NCBI RefSeq assembly: GCF_009765735.1
Contig: NZ_LMUW01000032.1
Span: forward strand, 1-64,000
Length of the DNA: 64,000 nt
Reading direction: 5' to 3'
Origin: Xenophilus sp. L33
GTDB taxonomy: Bacteria; Pseudomonadota; Gammaproteobacteria; Burkholderiales; Burkholderiaceae_C
The notes beneath the pieces are model-generated. The model was not told the DNA's origin. It did not search any database and was given only the letters and a program-made list of their open reading frames with translations. Shown here one piece after another: positions 61,163 through 64,000 of this stretch. The first letter of the stretch is position 1, and each line of letters starts with the position of its first letter. The translations under genes were made by a program, and so were the position numbers.

Positions 61163-62245
61163 TTGAGCAAGAAGAGCAGCAAGGCAGCCGTCGCGGACGC
61201 CGCGATCGATTCCGAAACGCCGTCGGGCGAACGCAGCATCGCCAACGCGCGCAATCGCCGGCTGCGGCTGCGCGCCGCGTGGATGTACTTCATCGAGGAG
61301 ATGACGCAGCAGGACATCGCCGAGCACCTGGGCGTCGGCCGGGTGACCGTAGTGCGGCTGCTGTCGGATGCGCGCGAGCGCCACGAGATCAAGTTCAGCA
61401 TCGAGAGCGGCCTGCCCGAGTGCGTCGACCTGGAGCGCCAGCTCGAAAAGCAGTTCGGCCTGGCCGAGGCGATCGTGGTGCCGATGACCGATCCGGAGGC
61501 CGACGCGACCCGCGCCATCAGCGCGTCGACCGGCCTCTACCTGTCGAACTTCGTACGCCCGGGCATGAAGATCGGCGTCGGCTGGGGCCGCACCCTGCTC
61601 GAGTCGCTGCGCTACATCCACGAGGCGCCGATGGCCGACATGTCGGTGGTCTCGCTGCTGGGCGGCATCACGCACGTCAAGCGCTTCAACCCGTCCGAAT
61701 TCGCCTGGCGCTTCTCGAGCCTGTTCCAGGCCGAGTGCTACCTGATGCCGGCGCCGGCGATCGTCGATGCACCACAGACCCGCCAGGCGCTGATCGAGCG
61801 CTGCGGCCTCGGCGAGGGTTTCGAGCGGGCCAAGGCGCTCGATGCGGTGCTGATCAGCGTCGGCAACCTGGAGACCACCGGCACCGCCTACCGCGACGGC
61901 TTCGTGGCCGACGACATCCGCCGCTCGATGATCCGGCAGGGCGCGGTCGGCGAAATGCTCTTTCACTACTTCGACGCCGAGGGCAAGCAGATCGAGCATC
62001 CGATCCACGACCGGGTCATGGCGGTGCCGGTGAGCACCCTGCAGCACGTGCCGCAGCGCGTCATGGCCTCGGGCGGCATCGACAAGGCGGCCGCGATGCT
62101 CGGTGCGCTGCGGCTCCTGAAGCCGACCGTGCTGGTGACCGACGAGGCCGCCGCCGGGCGGATCCTCGAACTGGCGCGTCAACCTGCCGCCGCCGAGCCA
62201 CGGCGCGACGCCAAGGAAGGCAAGCGGGCCGCAGCCCGCTCCTGA
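61163..62245 (+). CDS. SorC/DeoR-family sugar-binding transcriptional regulator
   Basis: The 360-residue protein has an N-terminal helix-turn-helix (MTQQDIAEHLGVGRVTVVRLLSDA, residues about 47-71) and the SorC sugar-binding C-terminal domain (GVGWGRTLLESLR, VSLLGGIT, LISVGNLETTGT). Regulators of this group respond to sugar or sugar-acid phosphates. The start is TTG at 61163 with GAGGG 6 bases upstream; residues 1-40 are a charged arm. It reads toward a SAF-domain oxidoreductase operon. A gapped inverted repeat at 62396-62427 ahead of that operon is a candidate operator. Confidence 0.92.
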   Translation: MSKKSSKAAVADAAIDSETPSGERSIANARNRRLRLRAAWMYFIEEMTQQDIAEHLGVGRVTVVRLLSDARERHEIKFSIESGLPECVDLERQLEKQFGLAEAIVVPMTDPEADATRAISASTGLYLSNFVRPGMKIGVGWGRTLLESLRYIHEAPMADMSVVSLLGGITHVKRFNPSEFAWRFSSLFQAECYLMPAPAIVDAPQTRQALIERCGLGEGFERAKALDAVLISVGNLETTGTAYRDGFVADDIRRSMIRQGAVGEMLFHYFDAEGKQIEHPIHDRVMAVPVSTLQHVPQRVMASGGIDKAAAMLGALRLLKPTVLVTDEAAAGRILELARQPAAAEPRRDAKEGKRAAARS

Positions 62246-62382
62246 GCCCGCGGCGGCCGGCCCGACCGCCCGCCAGGAACGAACCCCTCGTCCACTTGCG
62301 ATCGCCGCACTAGCGGCCCTCGCGGCGCACGCCTGCGCGCGCCATTTCCGACCGCTAAGGGAATCTACGGAGAAGCCTCGAC

Positions 62383-62412
62383 TTGCCCGAAACATGAACA
62401 TTACGCCACAAT
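62383..62412 (+). promoter_or_regulatory. Sigma-70-like promoter of the SAF-oxidoreductase operon
   Basis: TTGCCC (62383-62388), 18 bases, then CACAAT (62407-62412). It lies in an AT-richer patch just before the SAF oxidoreductase gene and overlaps the left arm of the inverted repeat at 62396. Both boxes deviate from consensus, so the call is tentative. Confidence 0.4.
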
Positions 62413-62427
62413 AGAATGCAAATGTTC
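62396..62427. promoter_or_regulatory. GAACATT/AATGTTC inverted repeat, candidate SorC operator
   Basis: GAACATT (62396-62402) and AATGTTC (62421-62427) are exact complements with centres 25 bases apart, so the arms lie on nearly the same face of the helix over two to three turns. It overlaps the putative -10 box. A SorC-type protein is encoded directly upstream. No copy is seen ahead of the regulator gene itself. Confidence 0.5.
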
Positions 62428-62432
62428 CACCA

Positions 62433-62454
62433 CGGCCGGTTTCGAATCCGGCCG
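62433..62454 (+). other. Hairpin in the 5' leader of the SAF oxidoreductase
   Basis: CGGCCGG (62433-62439) pairs with CCGGCCG (62448-62454) around an 8-base loop. It ends 9 bases before the AGGAG ribosome site and 20 bases before the TTG start, so it could affect translation or mRNA stability. It is not a tRNA arm, although its loop reads TTTCGAAT. Confidence 0.4.
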
Positions 62455-62474
62455 CAACCTGCCAGGAGACTCCC

Positions 62475-63806
62475 TTGGACTCAATCATTCCCAGCGGCCT
62501 CGCGGCCGACCTGCAAGCCCGCGCCGCCACCGGCAAACCGATCCGGATCGGGCTGATCGGCTCCGGCATGATGGGCGGCGACATCGTCACGCAGGTGCTG
62601 CAGATGAAGGGCATCGTGGTCGCCGCGATCGCGGACATCCACATCCCGGGCGCGATCGCCGCGCTGAAGGACGCCGGCCATCCGGCGGACGCCCATCGCG
62701 AAGCCTCGTCCCAGGGCGCGCTCGACCAGGCGATCCGCGACGGCCGCATTGCGCTCACGCAGGACGCTCAATTGGTCTGCCGCAGCGGCCTCGTCGACGT
62801 GGTGGTCGACGCCACCGGCAAGCCGGCGGTCGGTGCCGAGATCGGCCTGGTGGCCATGGAACACGGCAAGCACCTGGTGATGATGAACGTCGAGGCCGAC
62901 GTCACCATCGGCGCCTACCTCAAGCACGAGGCCGACCGGCTCGGCGTGGTGTATTCGCTGGGCGCCGGCGACGAGCCCAGCTCGACCATCGAGCTGATCC
63001 AGTTCGTCAACGCGCTCGGCTACCCGGTGATCGCCGCCGGCAAGGGCAAGAACAACCCGCTCAACTTCGACGCCACGCCCGACGACTACGCCGAGGAAGC
63101 GCGCAGCAAGCACCTCAACCCGCGCATGCTGGTCGAATTCGTCGACGGCTCGAAGACCGCGGTCGAGATGTCGGCCATCGCCAACGCCACCGGCCTTGTG
63201 CCCGACGTGCCCGGCATGCACGGCCCGTCGGCGAGCCTGGAGGACCTGCACAAGGTGCTGTGCCCGAAGCAGGACGGCGGCATCCTCACGCGCAAGGGCG
63301 TGGTCGACTACACCATCGGCAAGGGCGTGGCCCCCGGCGTCTTCGTGGTGGCCGAGATGGCGCATCCGCGGCTGCGCGAGCGCATGGACTACCTGAAGCT
63401 CGGCACCGGTCCCTACTACACCTTCTACCGCCCGTACCACCTGTGCAGCCTGGAGGTGCCGCTCACCTGCGCCCGCGCGGTGCTCTACAAGCGCGCCGAC
63501 ATGGCGCCGATCGCGCGGCCGACCGCCGAGGTCTGCGCGGTCGCCAAGCGCGACCTGCGCGTGGGCGACCGGCTCGACGCGATCGGCGAATACACCTACC
63601 GCGCCTGGGCGCTGACGGCCACCGACGCGCGCCGCGACGGCGCGGTGCCCTGCGGCCTGCTGGAGAAGGGCACCGTCACCGCGCCGATCCGCAAGGGCGA
63701 GCTGCTGACGCAGGCCAACGTCGCGGTCGACGCGACTTCGCGCATCGTCGAGTTCCGCCGCCGCCAGGACGAGCTGATCCACGGCAAAGAGGCGGTGCCG
63801 GCATGA
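62475..63806 (+). CDS. SAF-domain homoserine-dehydrogenase-like oxidoreductase
   Basis: The 443-residue protein has an N-terminal Rossmann part ([36 protein letters not shown]), an alpha/beta middle ([20 protein letters not shown]) and a C-terminal SAF region (ICAVAKRDL-like [21 protein letters not shown]). Proteins of this type occur in sugar-alcohol or tetronate catabolism next to TPP enzymes. The start is TTG at 62475 with AGGAG 6 bases upstream. Its stop overlaps the start of the TPP-dependent dehydrogenase alpha gene (ATGA). The substrate is not known. Confidence 0.88.
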   Translation: MDSIIPSGLAADLQARAATGKPIRIGLIGSGMMGGDIVTQVLQMKGIVVAAIADIHIPGAIAALKDAGHPADAHREASSQGALDQAIRDGRIALTQDAQLVCRSGLVDVVVDATGKPAVGAEIGLVAMEHGKHLVMMNVEADVTIGAYLKHEADRLGVVYSLGAGDEPSSTIELIQFVNALGYPVIAAGKGKNNPLNFDATPDDYAEEARSKHLNPRMLVEFVDGSKTAVEMSAIANATGLVPDVPGMHGPSASLEDLHKVLCPKQDGGILTRKGVVDYTIGKGVAPGVFVVAEMAHPRLRERMDYLKLGTGPYYTFYRPYHLCSLEVPLTCARAVLYKRADMAPIARPTAEVCAVAKRDLRVGDRLDAIGEYTYRAWALTATDARRDGAVPCGLLEKGTVTAPIRKGELLTQANVAVDATSRIVEFRRRQDELIHGKEAVPA

Positions 63807-64000
63807 CGGCCGAGCTCACCAGCGAAGGCATTCCGCAGGTCTTCGAGCGCTTCAGCCAGCGCCAGTTGCACGGCGTGCTGCGCCAGATGCACCTGATCCG
63901 CCAGTTCGAGGAAGGCGCCGAGCAGGCCTACATGCGCGGCCTGGTGCACGGCACGATGCACCTCTCGATCGGCCAGGAGGCCAGCGCCACCGGCGTCTGC
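63803..64000 (+). CDS. TPP-dependent dehydrogenase E1 alpha subunit, N-terminal part
   Basis: The 66 visible codons start with ATG inside the preceding stop. The sequence [45 protein letters not shown] is the N-terminus of acetoin/pyruvate/2-oxoacid dehydrogenase alpha subunits, with the conserved RxFEE and HLSxGQEA pattern. The gene runs off the end of the window. It probably forms an E1 with a following beta subunit and cleaves a product of the SAF oxidoreductase. Confidence 0.88.
   Translation, partial: MTAELTSEGIPQVFERFSQRQLHGVLRQMHLIRQFEEGAEQAYMRGLVHGTMHLSIGQEASATGVC

Noticed and set aside
62433-62454. A tRNA-like T-arm (loop TTTCGAAT between CCGG stems).
   Set aside because: No acceptor, D or anticodon arm surrounds it, and it lies in the leader of a gene directly before its ribosome site.

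Overview
The window is a GC-rich, densely packed bacterial chromosome segment. I read it as a betaproteobacterium of the Comamonadaceae type (Variovorax, Acidovorax or a relative). The reasons are the very strong GC bias at third codon positions, the seven Bug-family (TctC-like) periplasmic receptors, the many LysR, GntR, LacI, MarR and SorC regulators beside small catabolic operons, and the many ATGA or TGATG stop-start overlaps. I see no rRNA or tRNA gene, CRISPR array, insertion sequence, integrase or prophage module. No stretch longer than about 300 bases lacks a gene. Genus is an inference; no marker gene is present.

Layout. 1-2424: the end of an AcuI/YhdH-type reductase and a UGSC-family protein. 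2393-6470 (minus): a Bug / aldo-keto reductase / Bug / LysR operon with a readable sigma-70 promoter. 6722-8852 (minus): a DUF5675 protein and a winged-helix/TolB/TPR regulator. 9037-13995 (plus): small exported proteins, then two coupled exported alpha/beta hydrolases. 14014-27749: a divergent catabolic region around a GntR/FCD regulator. Its leftward arm holds a PRK06125-type SDR, an NMT1/SsuABC-like ABC importer, an FMN-dependent monooxygenase, a 2OG-Fe(II) type dioxygenase, a VOC protein and a Bug receptor. Its rightward arm holds a flavin reductase, an aminotransferase, an alpha/beta hydrolase, an M20 carbamoylase-type amidohydrolase and a class II aldolase. Two nearly identical -24/-12 (sigma-54 type) elements precede the flavin reductase and the aminotransferase, and TTGCATGCAA-type candidate operators lie in the same spacers.

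27753-37600: a second catabolic unit. A LacI regulator diverges from an eight-gene leftward operon: AMP-forming acyl-CoA ligase, Bug, SCP2-type thiolase, DUF35, Bug, GMC oxidoreductase, Bug, SDR. A LacI-type operator lies just downstream of the operon promoter. 37630-42232: a small PWW-tail protein, another Bug receptor, an SDR with a good promoter, a frameshifted glycosyltransferase-like gene, an SGNH hydrolase and a small unknown. 42374-44845: a hybrid histidine kinase. 44997-52149: a dipeptide-type ABC importer (one permease frameshifted, the two ATPases fused), an M81 peptidase and a MarR regulator. 52162-55866 (minus): cytochrome b561 with a catalase-like peroxidase, and a class V aminotransferase with a family 3 binding protein. 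55957-59749: a second PWW-tail protein, a DUF1185 protein, a 3-hydroxyisobutyrate-dehydrogenase-like enzyme, an SMP-30 lactonase and a LysR. 59739-64000: two unknown proteins, then a SorC regulator reading toward a SAF-domain oxidoreductase and the start of a TPP-dependent dehydrogenase alpha subunit that runs off the window.

Taken together this is an accessory catabolic region. Uptake receptors, activating ligases, oxygenases and hydrolases sit in separate, individually regulated units. None of the seven Bug receptors has a TctA/TctB membrane partner here, so they must share partners encoded elsewhere or serve as sensors. The strongest candidate for an undescribed system is the GntR-centred region 14014-27749, which looks like a complete oxidative and hydrolytic route for a small N- or S-containing compound. 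The LacI-controlled three-receptor operon is second.
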